This document shows, one piece after another, positions 1 through 6,378 of a stretch of 10,288 bases of DNA; within the stretch, counting starts at the first letter, position 1, and every line of letters starts with the position of its first letter. The stretch comes from an uncultured Porphyromonadaceae bacterium. GTDB taxonomy: Bacteria > Bacteroidota > Bacteroidia > Bacteroidales > Muribaculaceae. The translations under genes and the position numbers were made by a program. A model generated the notes under the pieces. The model made no database searches. It saw only the letters and a program-made list of their open reading frames with translations, and was not told where the DNA came from. The stretch covers positions 1 through 10,288 of the forward strand of contig CAMVDK010000103.1 in the NCBI GenBank assembly GCA_947166165.1. The letters run 5' to 3'.

Positions 1-2876
1 TTCGGGTCTACCCAGAAGCTGGTGCCCGTGAAGCCGGTGTGCCCGTAGGTTTCGGGCGTGGCCTCGGGGCAGGTGTTCGAGGCCTCGGGGTCGCCGACCA
101 CAGGCTTGTCGAAGCCGAGCCCGCGGTGGCTGTTGGCGCTCTTCTGCGTGGTGAAGGTCTCGACGGTCGCGGGCTTGTAGAACCTCACTCCGCCGTAGGT
201 GCCGCCGTTGAGCCACATCTGCAGCAGCTTGGCCAGGTCGTTGGCGCTGGAGAAGAGGCCGGCGTTGCCCTGCACCCCGCAGGAAAAGGCTGCCAGCTCG
301 TCGTGTACGTAGCCGTGGACGTGTTGCCGGCGCAGATAGGTGTCGACTTCGGTGTAGGCAATCTGGTCGCGCGGGAACCGGCTCAGCGGTCTGTAGAGGG
401 TGTGGTAGGCTCCCAGCGGGGCGAAGATGTAGTTGTTGGTCAGGTAGTTGAGCGGGGAGTGCGACAGGCGCTGCACGGCATCAGCAAGCAGGCTGAAGTT
501 CAGGCAGCTGTAGCGATAGGTTTTCGTGCCCAGCGTGATGTGGTAGATGCGCTGCATGATGGAGTCGTAGGTGACGCGCCCGCCCCAAATGCCGTCGGCG
601 ATGGCGATATTGAAGCGGTCCGACTTCTGCGGGGCGAGGATGTCGGTGCGCAGCCGCGCGCTGTTGTGGCCGTAGGCGCCGTTCATGATTTTGATGGAGT
701 GGTCGGCGTCGGCCGTGGTGGTGATGAGCTGCCCGGAGTAGGTGTCGGGGTCCATCATCATGGTCCACATGTTCATCGACGGCGGCAGACCCGTCTCGTG
801 GTAAAGCAGGTCGCGGAAGGTGATGTCCTGCTTGTCGGTTCCGCGCAACTCGGCAATCACACGGCTGGCTGGCTCGTCGAGCTTGAATTTCCCGTCGTCG
901 TACATCTTCATCACCGCCGTGAGCGTCCCGGTGGCTTTCGACACCGAGGCGAGGTCATAGATGGTGCCGTCGTCGACGGCCACACCGCTGCCGTAGTCCG
1001 TTTCGCCGTAGGCGCGGTTGCAGACTATTTTTCCGTGTCGGCCCACCACCACCTGGCATCCGGGGAAGGCGTGCTCGCGCACAGCCAGATTGGCGAGCGA
1101 GTCGATCTGCGTGAGCAGCCGGTCGCTGATGCCCACCTCGCTGGGCAGCGTGTAGCCCAGGCGAGTGGCGGGGTAGTGGATGCCGTGTCCGGCTTTGTAG
1201 GTCTTGCCTCCGCACTTCAGGGTGACGGGAAGCCGACCCTGCGCGGCGTTGCCGCCGAAGATGGTCTGCACGGCATAGTCCTCGGCGAGCGCGCCGTCGT
1301 GATAGGTGAGCACCACGGCCTTGACGTGGCTGCTGGTGATGGCCTGGGCACAACGCTCGATGCGGTAGGGCTTGTGGGTGATGGTCAGGGCGATGTTGTC
1401 GCAGTGGCGCACGAGCGTGTTGAGCGCGGCCAGGCTGGCGGCGTCGTCGCTGCACAGGGCCACAAGCACCACGTTGAAGTGCCCGTCGGCTATTTGCTTG
1501 GCCAGGGCCGTGGCATTGTCGCCGGCCTTGAGGTCGAATTTGGTCACGGCGGCATAGTCGTCGGCTCGGTCGTGGAACATGGCCTTGGTGCCGTCGGGCT
1601 CGCCGATGGTGACCACGGCGATGTGGCGGCTTTGGAGCCGCGCTATGGGCAGGAGGTCGTTGTGGTTCTTGATCACCGTGACGGCCCCGGCCACGAGCTG
1701 GCGCTGCAGCGCGTGGGCCTGTCCGCCGTTGAGGTCGGCCGAGAGCCGGTTCTCGCTCACGCTCTGGCGGCTGGTCAGCCCGAGGGCGTATTTGTAGCGC
1801 AGCATCTTGCGGCAGCGCTCGTCGATGTCGGCTTGCGTGAGGCGTCCCTGGGCAATGGCTTGCATCACCGCCTGCACCTCGGCGTCGGCGTTGGCGGGCA
1901 TGAGCAGCACGTCGTTGCCGGCCAGCAGGGCGTTGACGCACGGCGATCCGGTCATGCCCTGCGTGGCGCCGGCCATGCCCAGGGCGTCGGTGAACACGAG
2001 TCCGTCGAAGCCCAGCTTTTGCTTCAGCAGCTGGTCCACGCAGCGGGCCGACATGGTGGTGGGGCGGCCCGTGGCGTCGATGGCGGGCACGTTGAGGTGG
2101 GCGGTGAGGATTCCGCTCAGGCCGGCGTTGATGTACTCGCGGAATGGAAGCAGCTCGCAGGTGTTGATTTCACGCATCGACTTGTCGATGGTTGGCAATG
2201 TCTTGTGCGAGTCCTCGATGCTCGAGCCATGACCAGGGAAGTGCTTGCCCACGGCGAGCACACCGCCGTCTTCGAGTCCACGGGCGTAGGCGATGGCGTG
2301 CCGGGCCACCAGCTCCGGGCTCTCGCCGAACGAGCGCGAGCCGATCACCGGGTTGCGCGGGTCGTCGTTCACGTCGAGCACGGGGGCGAAGTTGACCTGG
2401 ATGCCCGCGCGGCGGCACTGGCGGGCCACCTCGCGGCCATACTGGTAGAGCAGCCGGTCGTCGTCGATGGCGCCGAGCACGAGGTTGCGCGGATAGGTGG
2501 GGGCGCCCTCCACGCGCATGGCCAGGCCCCACTCGCCGTCGATGGTCATGAGCAGCGGCACCGTGGCCAGCTTCTGCGCGTAGTTGGTCGTGGCGGCCAG
2601 CTCATGCAGGCTGCAGGCGTTGTAGATGAGTCCGCCCACGCGGTTCTCCTCCACGTAGCGCTTTACCAGGGCCCGCGTGGGGGCGTCGTCCTTCGGGTCG
2701 ACGGCCATCACGATGAGTTGCGCCACGCGCTGCTCGGGGGTCATGGCGCTCATCTGCGCCTCCACCCAGGCGTTCATGGCATCGGTGTCGGTGCGGTTGA
2801 AAAGTGTGGGCCGCACAGCCGCTACTGCAGCCAGGGTCCAGGCTGCCAGCAGCAGGATGATAGCTCGTTTTATCAT
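1..2876 (-). CDS. NagZ-type GH3 beta-N-acetylglucosaminidase fused to S12-like serine hydrolase (3' end outside window)
   Basis: I translated the minus strand from ATG 2876 to the window edge: 958 residues with no stop and no frameshift. Residues 1-20 are a hydrophobic signal peptide (MIKRAIILLLAAW...), so the enzyme is exported. Residues about 30-370 are a GH3 N-terminal domain with the NagZ signature KHFPGHG (211-217) followed by DSH (222-224); in this family Asp-His acts as the acid/base dyad. FTDALGM carries the probable nucleophile D297. A GH3 C-terminal domain covers about 395-570. From about 590 a beta-lactamase-fold serine hydrolase follows: SVSK (S644, K647), YSC (789-791) where class C beta-lactamases have YxN, and HTG (946-948) in place of KTG. 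Fused proteins of this type are usually about 1000 residues, so roughly 40 are missing. In Bacillus, NagZ and the serine-hydrolase amidase AmiE act in sequence on muropeptides; a two-step peptidoglycan-salvage enzyme is my inference. An AmpH- or esterase-like activity is the alternative. Confidence 0.9.
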   Translation of the reverse strand, partial: MIKRAIILLLAAWTLAAVAAVRPTLFNRTDTDAMNAWVEAQMSAMTPEQRVAQLIVMAVDPKDDAPTRALVKRYVEENRVGGLIYNACSLHELAATTNYAQKLATVPLLMTIDGEWGLAMRVEGAPTYPRNLVLGAIDDDRLLYQYGREVARQCRRAGIQVNFAPVLDVNDDPRNPVIGSRSFGESPELVARHAIAYARGLEDGGVLAVGKHFPGHGSSIEDSHKTLPTIDKSMREINTCELLPFREYINAGLSGILTAHLNVPAIDATGRPTTMSARCVDQLLKQKLGFDGLVFTDALGMAGATQGMTGSPCVNALLAGNDVLLMPANADAEVQAVMQAIAQGRLTQADIDERCRKMLRYKYALGLTSRQSVSENRLSADLNGGQAHALQRQLVAGAVTVIKNHNDLLPIARLQSRHIAVVTIGEPDGTKAMFHDRADDYAAVTKFDLKAGDNATALAKQIADGHFNVVLVALCSDDAASLAALNTLVRHCDNIALTITHKPYRIERCAQAITSSHVKAVVLTYHDGALAEDYAVQTIFGGNAAQGRLPVTLKCGGKTYKAGHGIHYPATRLGYTLPSEVGISDRLLTQIDSLANLAVREHAFPGCQVVVGRHGKIVCNRAYGETDYGSGVAVDDGTIYDLASVSKATGTLTAVMKMYDDGKFKLDEPASRVIAELRGTDKQDITFRDLLYHETGLPPSMNMWTMMMDPDTYSGQLITTTADADHSIKIMNGAYGHNSARLRTDILAPQKSDRFNIAIADGIWGGRVTYDSIMQRIYHITLGTKTYRYSCLNFSLLADAVQRLSHSPLNYLTNNYIFAPLGAYHTLYRPLSRFPRDQIAYTEVDTYLRRQHVHGYVHDELAAFSCGVQGNAGLFSSANDLAKLLQMWLNGGTYGGVRFYKPATVETFTTQKSANSHRGLGFDKPVVGDPEASNTCPEATPETYGHTGFTGTSFWVDP

Positions 2877-2903
2877 TGCGGTAAAGGGGGATATAATCAG
2901 TTT

Positions 2904-2955
2904 TTCAAAGCCTCGGGCGCGTGGTGGCGGCCATCAAGCCGCTCGCGCCCGAGGC
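2904..2955 (-). terminator. GC-rich hairpin between the nucleotidase and GH3 genes
   Basis: A perfect 12-bp inverted repeat, GCCTCGGGCGCG at 2910-2921 and its complement at 2944-2955, encloses a 22-nt loop that can itself pair (GCGGC/GCCGC). On the minus strand it lies 24 bp after the nucleotidase stop codon and is followed by TTTGAAAAA. It resembles an intrinsic terminator, but the U-tract is interrupted by G. It may be a partial terminator or an RNA-stability hairpin that separates the two cistrons. Confidence 0.6.
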
Positions 2956-2979
2956 GGGCGTGTGTCACACTCTCTCTCG

Positions 2980-4500
2980 TTATTTGACCACGAAGCGCAC
3001 GTCGTCGGTGCTGTCGATCGTCTTGCCTTGAGCCTCGAGTTGCTTGACGTAGTCGAGGATGTGGTTGCCATATTTGTCCTCGTCCACATAGAGCCGTTTG
3101 GCCCGGGTGAGCGGCACCATGTAGTCGCCGCCGTTGGCCAGATAGTCGATGGTGGCCATGCGGTAGGTCTTGGCAGGGTCGATTTTCTTGCCGTTGACCT
3201 TGGCCGAGGTCACCTCGCCCTGCTTGTTGCACACCACGCGCAGCTCGCGGCTGACGGCGTCGCCGCCGCGACCGGCCATCACCTTGAGCGCCTCGAGCAG
3301 GTCGGCCCCGGTGATTTCGAGCACCATGAAGCGGTTGTCGAAGGGAAACATCGAGCTGATGAGCCCCTCGGTGACGGCACCTTGCGGCATGTCGGTGCGG
3401 ATGCCGCCCTTGTTCATGATGGCGAACTGGATGCCCGTCACGCCCGACAGCTGCGGCATGATGGCCATCGTGGCGTCGCACACCCAGTTCTGCGCTGCCG
3501 CGCTGCTGTTCTTCATGCTGCGCGCCGAGTGGGCCACCACATGGTTCATGAGCGAGTCCACGCCGTGCTTGTAGCCGGCCAGCCACTGCTGCATGGCCGG
3601 GTAGTCGCGCCGGGCGGCGGCGTCCCATGTGGAGTCGACGGCGATGAGACGCTGCTCCACGGCTCCCGTCTCGAGGTCGAGGTCGTAGGTGGTGACATAC
3701 TTCCCGCTCTTGCCGTTCTGCCCGATGGGGATGAGCCGTCCGTCGGCGTTGGGCACGAGGGCGTACTCGGTGCCGGGCTTCACCACGGTGTGCGAGTGTC
3801 CGCCCACCACCAGGTCGATGTAGTGGCTGCCGCGTATCACGTCCACGTCGTTCGGCTCCTCGGGGTCGTAGCTGTCGTAGCCGATGTGCGAGAGCATGAT
3901 GGTGTAGTCCACCTTGAGCACCTCCTTCAGGAAGCGCGCCGTGGCGTCGGCCACGTCGAGCGAGCGGATGTAGCGCACACCCTCGTAGTTCTTGGCCGAA
4001 ATCAGCCCGTGCGGGCTGACGTTGATGCCGAACACGGCCACACGCTTGTCGCCGTAGGCCTTGATGATGTAAGGCTCAATCATGCCCTCGAGCGGAGTGC
4101 CGCTCACGTCGTAGTTCACGCTCAGCTTCTTCGCCTTCATGTGCTGGTAATGGCTGGCCAAGGGCTTCAGGCCGTTGTCGAACTCATGGTTGCCCATTAC
4201 AATGGCGTCGTAGCCCAGCGAGTCGATGAGCGCATACTCCACCTCGCCGCCGTAGAGCGAGAAGTAGACCGTGCCCTGCACCGCGTCGCCAGCGTGCAGC
4301 GTGAGCGTGTATTTGTTGTCGCGGCGAATCTGGTCGTAGATGGCGCGCCGGCGCAGCACGCCGCCCTTGCCGTCGGCGGCCGGTTCGATTTGCGAGTGAG
4401 TGTCGTTGGCGGCCATAATCACCACATGTTCGGCTTGTGCGGCTCCTGCCGCCAGGGCCGCCATCGCGACCGAAAGTGCTATGCGTATCAAACTGTTCAT
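2980..4500 (-). CDS. Periplasmic 5'-nucleotidase / metallophosphatase (UshA-like, 506 aa)
   Basis: A secreted nucleotidase that probably strips phosphate from extracellular nucleotides for nucleoside and phosphate salvage. Residues 1-23 form a signal peptide ending AQA|EH. The calcineurin-like metal-binding domain (about 25-290) shows all expected motifs: NDTH (32-35), GDAVQG (71-76), GNHEFD (103-108), SHIG (204-207) and GGHSH (233-237). The 5_nucleotid_C domain (about 315-500) has NWVCDA (338-343), NKGGIR (363-368, the nucleotide-binding Arg loop), FPFDN (385-389) and a late NGGD motif. Both halves are in one polypeptide; some Bacteroidota carry them as two separate genes (from memory). ATG 4500 is chosen because it gives an intact signal peptide and lies about 30 nt downstream of a good Bacteroidota promoter. 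The stop is TAA. No Shine-Dalgarno is visible. Substrate (AMP, UDP-sugars, cyclic nucleotides) cannot be told from the motifs. Confidence 0.93.
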   Translation of the reverse strand: MNSLIRIALSVAMAALAAGAAQAEHVVIMAANDTHSQIEPAADGKGGVLRRRAIYDQIRRDNKYTLTLHAGDAVQGTVYFSLYGGEVEYALIDSLGYDAIVMGNHEFDNGLKPLASHYQHMKAKKLSVNYDVSGTPLEGMIEPYIIKAYGDKRVAVFGINVSPHGLISAKNYEGVRYIRSLDVADATARFLKEVLKVDYTIMLSHIGYDSYDPEEPNDVDVIRGSHYIDLVVGGHSHTVVKPGTEYALVPNADGRLIPIGQNGKSGKYVTTYDLDLETGAVEQRLIAVDSTWDAAARRDYPAMQQWLAGYKHGVDSLMNHVVAHSARSMKNSSAAAQNWVCDATMAIMPQLSGVTGIQFAIMNKGGIRTDMPQGAVTEGLISSMFPFDNRFMVLEITGADLLEALKVMAGRGGDAVSRELRVVCNKQGEVTSAKVNGKKIDPAKTYRMATIDYLANGGDYMVPLTRAKRLYVDEDKYGNHILDYVKQLEAQGKTIDSTDDVRFVVK

Positions 4501-4530
4501 AGGTCTCAGTGTTTTTATAAGGGTTTATTC

Positions 4531-4645
4531 CAAGTGCAAAATTAGTGCAAGTTGAGCGAAAAAGCAAAGCTTGCTTTGATTTTTCCGAGGTGCAGCCTAA
4601 TTTGGGCGAAGCCAACATTAGTGCAAGTTGAGCGCAATGCAAAAC
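4531..4645. repeat. Promoter-bearing intergenic repeat with 18-bp direct repeats and a hairpin
   Basis: The 18-mer ATTAGTGCAAGTTGAGCG occurs exactly at 4541-4558 and 4617-4634, 76 bp apart. Each copy overlaps a minus-strand -7 box: TAATTTTG in the copy near the gene, and a degenerate TAATGTTG (4620-4613) in the far copy, which also has a CAAA/TTTG at 4640-4643 with 19-nt spacing. Between the copies is a 12-bp hairpin with a 2-nt loop (4559-4570 with 4573-4584, one G-T mismatch). From memory, similar GTGCAA...GAGCG modules are common upstream of Bacteroidales genes; I could not check this. It is probably a dispersed element that supplies promoters. Confidence 0.65.
4537..4568 (-). promoter_or_regulatory. 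Bacteroidota sigma-ABfr-type promoter of the 5'-nucleotidase gene
   Basis: Read on the minus strand, TTTG (4568-4565, -33 element) is followed after 20 nt by TAATTTTG (4544-4537), an exact match to the Bacteroidota -7 consensus TAnnTTTG. Transcription should start near 4530, giving a leader of about 30 nt before ATG 4500. The promoter lies inside a repeated element (see the repeat at 4531-4645). Confidence 0.75.
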
Positions 4646-4682
4646 GAAAAACAAATTGTCCGTTCTTTCGCTGCGCGATGTT

Positions 4683-4803
4683 CAGACAATTAAGGACAAC
4701 GAAAGGACAATGAAGGACAATGAGCGGCAACTGGTCTTATCGTAGAATCCTTTTGCTTGCGAAACATTGTCTTTGATTGTCGTTAGTTGCCCTTCATTGT
4801 CTG
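4683..4803. repeat. Imperfect 40-bp inverted repeat made of helically phased GACAA units
   Basis: The left arm (4683-4722) and the reverse complement of the right arm (4765-4803) match at 33 of 40 aligned positions, separated by 42 bp. The left arm carries GACAA at 4685, 4695, 4706 and 4716. The right arm carries the complement TTGTC at 4767, 4777 and 4797, with a variant TTGCC at 4787. The spacing is thus 10-11 bp, one turn of B-DNA. It could be an array of protein-binding sites, a MITE-like repeat, or a large RNA hairpin. No ORF inside it looks real. Confidence 0.65.
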
Positions 4804-4819
4804 ATTTTGCCGATAGTGG

Positions 4820-5029
4820 TGGCATGGCCACAGACTCGGGCGCGGCCCTACTGGTGTGTTGTGGCCGAAGGGCGCACGTCGAAAGACGTGCTGATTTCTT
4901 TAGCCCCACATTAAGGAGCCGAGCGCCAAGGGCGGCAGCCATTGGCGCGGCGACGTATGTGGGGATCGTGGCCACCGCCCGCAAAGCTACGTCGAAAGAC
5001 GTAGGATTTCCACCCCGGGAGTCAGGCAA
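4820..5029. repeat. Multi-helix intergenic element with twin GAAA-loop hairpins
   Basis: Four nested or adjacent pairings can be read directly. Hairpin A is GCACGTC-GAAA-GACGTGC (4874-4891). A long-range helix pairs CCCCACAT (4904-4911) with ATGTGGGG (4957-4964). An inner helix pairs GCGCCAA (4923-4929) with TTGGCGC (4942-4948). Hairpin B is CTACGTC-GAAA-GACGTAG (4987-5004). GACTC near 4833 and GAGTC near 5019 may mark the ends. The two hairpins differ in their stem bases in a compensatory way (GC-A versus CT-A) but keep the same loop, which suggests selection on structure. The outer boundaries are approximate. Repeat (REP-like) or structured RNA are both possible. Confidence 0.6.
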
Positions 5030-5034
5030 ATAAA

Positions 5035-5107
5035 AACAACAAATTAAACAAATTGAACAAATTGCCTACCGAGTCAAGCATTTGTTTTATTTGTTTAATT
5101 TGTTGTT
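5035..5107. terminator. AT-rich 27-bp inverted repeat after fprA, probable terminator
   Basis: Positions 5035-5061 pair with 5081-5107 at 25 of 27 positions, with a 19-nt loop. The element begins 34 bp past the fprA stop codon. The distal arm ends in a T-rich run when read on the minus strand (TTGTTGTTTTTATTTG). This would form a long AU helix in the transcript and may terminate the nspC-fprA message, though it lacks the GC-rich core of a standard intrinsic terminator. It may also be a dispersed repeat. Confidence 0.5.
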
Positions 5108-5141
5108 GTAAATAATATGCGTGATGTGGGTTAAATCGGTC

Positions 5142-6335
5142 TCAAAGTGCAATGTGGCCGGCTATGGCTTGTGCGAGCGCGGTGGCTGCCTCGAGGTCGG
5201 CTGCGGTGGGGGTTTGCTTGTACTCGACCAGGGTGTCGAGGAGGTCGATTTTCAGGCCGTCGAGCGCGGCGGCCATCTTCTTGGTCACGCCGGGGCTCCA
5301 GGTGTATCCGCCAAAGAGGCCCACCACGCGGCGCTGCATCCCGCTGTTCTTGAGCGCCTCGAGCAGGGCGGCCACGCGGGGGTGAATCTGTGTGTTGTAG
5401 GTGGGGCCGCCAACCACGAGGCCGCTGTAGCGGGCGATGTTCATCAGCACATACGAGAGGTTGGTCACGTTGAGGTCTTGCAGCACCACGTTGCGCACAC
5501 CGGCAGCGGCGAGCTGTCCGGCGATGTGCTCGGCCATGCCGGTGGCGTTGCCGTGCATCGAGGCATAGGCCACCACGACGCCGGGTTCCGCCTTCCACTG
5601 CGCCAGGTCGGCATAGGTCTGCACCACTTCGGCAAGCTGGTCGTGCCACACGGGGCCGTGGGTGGAGCAGATGTAGTTGAGCTGGACACCGTCGAGTTTG
5701 CGCAGCGCGGTCTGCACGGGCACGCCGTATTTGGCGACAATCGAGGCATAGTATCGATACATCTCGAGGCGGTAGGCGTCGGTGTTCATGTCGCGGTCGA
5801 CCACGGCGCCGTTGAGGGCCCCGAAGCAGCCGAAGGCGTCGCCGCTGAAGAGCACGCCTTGCTCCACGAGCCGCGTCATCATGGTCTCGGGCCAGTGGAG
5901 CATGGGGGTGAGGTGGAACTGGAGTGTGCAGTCAGGGCCGAGGCTGAGGGTGTCGGTGTCGGCCACGGTGTGCACGCCCTTGATGCCGAAGTAGCCGTCG
6001 AGCATGGCGGCGGTCTTGGCGTTGCCCACTACGGTGGCCTCGGGATGGCACCGGCAGATGTGGGGCAGTGCGCCCGAGTGGTCGTGCTCCATATGGTTGA
6101 CGACAATGTAGTCGAGCTTGCGGCCGTTGAGCACGGCTTGCAGCTTGAGCTCGAGCTGGGTGGCATGCTCGGCATCGACGGTGTCGATGAGCGCCGTGTG
6201 CTCGCTGCCGAGCACCACATAAGCGTTGTAGCTCACGCCCAGGGGCACGAGCCACAGTCCTTCGAACAGATGGGTGGTGCGGTCGTTGACACCCACATAG
6301 TGCACGCCGCCTGCGAATTGGTTGAGGTTGTTCAT
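5142..6335 (-). CDS. fprA: FprA-type A flavoprotein (diiron O2/NO reductase, 397 aa)
   Basis: A cytoplasmic flavodiiron protein that reduces O2 to water and/or NO to N2O, protecting an anaerobe. The N-terminal metallo-beta-lactamase-fold domain (about 1-245) has the complete diiron ligand set: H81, E83, D85 (in NHMEHDHSG), H147 (MLHWPE), D166 (FSGDAFG) and H226 (STHGPVWH), with the family's usual spacing. The C-terminal flavodoxin domain (about 252-397) starts VVVAYASMHGNATG, whose SMHGNA segment is the FMN phosphate loop, followed by VVGGPTYN and GLFGGYTWS for the isoalloxazine ring. There is no fused rubredoxin or NADH-oxidoreductase domain, so an external electron donor is needed; none is in the window. 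ATG 6335 lies 43 bp after the nspC stop, which suggests a shared transcript. The stop is TGA. O2 versus NO preference cannot be decided from sequence. Confidence 0.94.
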   Translation of the reverse strand: MNNLNQFAGGVHYVGVNDRTTHLFEGLWLVPLGVSYNAYVVLGSEHTALIDTVDAEHATQLELKLQAVLNGRKLDYIVVNHMEHDHSGALPHICRCHPEATVVGNAKTAAMLDGYFGIKGVHTVADTDTLSLGPDCTLQFHLTPMLHWPETMMTRLVEQGVLFSGDAFGCFGALNGAVVDRDMNTDAYRLEMYRYYASIVAKYGVPVQTALRKLDGVQLNYICSTHGPVWHDQLAEVVQTYADLAQWKAEPGVVVAYASMHGNATGMAEHIAGQLAAAGVRNVVLQDLNVTNLSYVLMNIARYSGLVVGGPTYNTQIHPRVAALLEALKNSGMQRRVVGLFGGYTWSPGVTKKMAAALDGLKIDLLDTLVEYKQTPTAADLEAATALAQAIAGHIAL

Positions 6336-6378
6336 TGTGAATAAAAAAGGTATGAGTGGTTGATTTGTTGAGTCGTTG

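Noticed and set aside
600..960. Beta-lactam resistance gene
   Set aside because: The serine-hydrolase half has SxxK but YSC and HTG instead of YxN and KTG, and is fused to a peptidoglycan hexosaminidase; a salvage role fits better.
39..2987. 982-residue open frame on the plus strand, opposite the GH3 gene
   Set aside because: It has no family motifs and is made of Gly/Val/His/Arg-rich low-quality sequence. The opposite strand encodes a complete GH3/serine-hydrolase with intact catalytic motifs. Such long antisense frames arise from high GC at third codon positions.
2677..4545. 622-residue plus-strand frame opposite the 5'-nucleotidase
   Set aside because: Same antisense effect; the minus strand carries all nucleotidase motifs and a signal peptide.
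4683..4803. CRISPR array
   Set aside because: The GACAA units are only 5-10 bp with no spacers of regular unique sequence, and the two halves are inverted; no cas gene is nearby.
4682..5033. Overlapping small ORFs on both strands (115 and 88 residues) in the intergenic region
   Set aside because: They are translations of the inverted repeat and the hairpin element, with no hydrophobic or catalytic pattern and no promoter or start signal. Probably spurious coding within repeats.
4820..5107. Insertion sequence or riboswitch
   Set aside because: No transposase or target-site duplication is visible. The structured part lies upstream of the nucleotidase promoter, so it is not in that gene's main leader, and no known riboswitch core could be recognised.
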